Part shown: positions 15,639 to 16,073 of the stretch, in pieces | How the letters are laid out: each line of letters begins with the position of its first letter | How positions within the stretch are numbered: the first letter of the stretch is position 1 | Assembly (NCBI GenBank): GCA_017302355.1 | Contig: JAFLDQ010000071.1 | Span: 1-16,073 of the forward strand | From: Dechloromonas sp. | GTDB taxonomy: Bacteria > Pseudomonadota > Gammaproteobacteria > Burkholderiales > Rhodocyclaceae | Direction: 5' to 3' | Length of the DNA stretch: 16,073 nucleotides | Program-made: the position numbers and the translations under genes | The notes under the pieces: generated by a model | Told to the model about the DNA's origin: nothing | The model's database searches: none | Seen by the model: only the letters and a program-made list of their open reading frames with translations

Positions 15639-15983
15639 ATGGCTGAAATCACCACCGTCTCGGGCCTGATCTACGAGGACACCACCATCGGCGACGGCGC
15701 CGAAGCGCGCGCCGGCGACCAGGTCGTCGTCCATTACACCGGCTGGCTGACCAACGGCAGCAAGTTCGATTCGAGCAGGGACCGCGACGATCCCTTCGCA
15801 TTTCCGCTCGGCCAGCGCCACGTCATTTCCGGCTGGGATGAAGGCGTCCAGGGCATGAAGGCCGGCGGCAGGCGCAAGCTGACCATCCCGCCGCAACTCG
15901 GCTACGGCGCGCGCGGCGCCGGCGGCGTCATTCCGCCGAACGCGACGCTGGTCTTCGAGGTCGAACTGCTCGCCATCCGATGA
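15639..15983 (+). CDS. FKBP-type peptidyl-prolyl cis-trans isomerase
   Basis: Catalyses proline cis-trans isomerisation during protein folding. 114 residues, a single FKBP domain with no signal peptide, so cytoplasmic. Conserved active-site stretches: [75 protein letters not shown] chose the ATG at 15639, with GGAG about 6-10 nt before it. An in-frame GTG at 15603 would add [12 protein letters not shown] and cannot be excluded. The stop overlaps the next start (ATGA). Confidence 0.94.
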   Translation: MAEITTVSGLIYEDTTIGDGAEARAGDQVVVHYTGWLTNGSKFDSSRDRDDPFAFPLGQRHVISGWDEGVQGMKAGGRRKLTIPPQLGYGARGAGGVIPPNATLVFEVELLAIR

Positions 15984-16073
15984 GCGGCGCCGGCCGCGAG
16001 CACAAGCCGAAACGGCCGCCGGCCCCGGCGCCCGGCGACGACCCGTGGGCCCGCTGGCGCACGCCGGAGGCGC
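15980..16073 (+). CDS. Start of an unidentified protein (runs off right edge)
   Basis: ATG overlapping the FKBP stop by 4 nt (ATGA) opens [20 protein letters not shown] followed by [11 protein letters not shown] and remains open to the end. The Pro/Ala/Lys-rich start suggests a disordered or cytoplasmic N-terminal segment. The overlap implies translational coupling with the FKBP gene. Too short to name. Confidence 0.55.
   Translation, partial: MSGAGREHKPKRPPAPAPGDDPWARWRTPEA

Overview
Most of this window (about 2,900 to the right end) reads as the chromosome of a GC-rich betaproteobacterium. The ribosomal L21/L27–ObgE–ProB block, MsrPQ, a bioB–bioC pair, a ComF–TrmL pair and a classical general porin all have Rhodocyclales-like sequences; the order-level guess is inference from protein character, not a search. 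The first ~2.9 kb looks different. It is extremely GC3-rich and its pieces resemble myxobacterial (Sandaracinus-type) genes, and those pieces break off abruptly in inconsistent frames. I read it as foreign or chimeric sequence joined to the betaproteobacterial part near 2,900, probably an assembly chimera.

Layout. 1-1735 (minus): a truncated exported protein and the C-terminal ~535 residues of an alpha/beta-hydrolase. ~1740-2480 (plus): two unrecognised coding fragments in different frames. ~2480-2810: no convincing gene. ~2810-4447 (plus): msrP-msrQ, periplasmic methionine sulfoxide repair. 4451-6413 (minus): bioB then bioC, separated by a 103-bp near-palindrome that covers the bioC start. 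6487-8478 (plus): comF, a HigBA-type toxin-antitoxin (TA) pair with a clear promoter and operator, and trmL. 8669-10144 (plus): a porin with a strong terminator. 10400-11073 (plus): a MntA-HepT pair. 11228-11851 (minus): a copy of the proB 3' end, a frameshifted YafQ/RelE-family toxin and its RelB/DinJ antitoxin. 11954-15444 (minus): proB, a second MntA-HepT pair, obgE, rpmA and rplU. 15639 to the end (plus): an FKBP-type peptidyl-prolyl isomerase and the start of a next gene.

The main biological theme is the build-up of TA modules between housekeeping genes. Four modules (HigBA, two different MntA/HepT pairs, RelB-YafQ) lie within about 6.5 kb (7.3-13.7 kb). The RelB-YafQ cassette is bracketed by a 60-bp direct repeat of the proB 3' end, so proB stays intact. 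The second MntA-HepT pair is spliced in between obgE and proB with 4-nt stop/start overlaps. HigBA sits between comF and trmL. Two operator-like inverted repeats (7273-7287, 11891-11911) and a frameshift in the YafQ toxin can be read directly. No rRNA, tRNA, CRISPR array or insertion-sequence transposase was seen.
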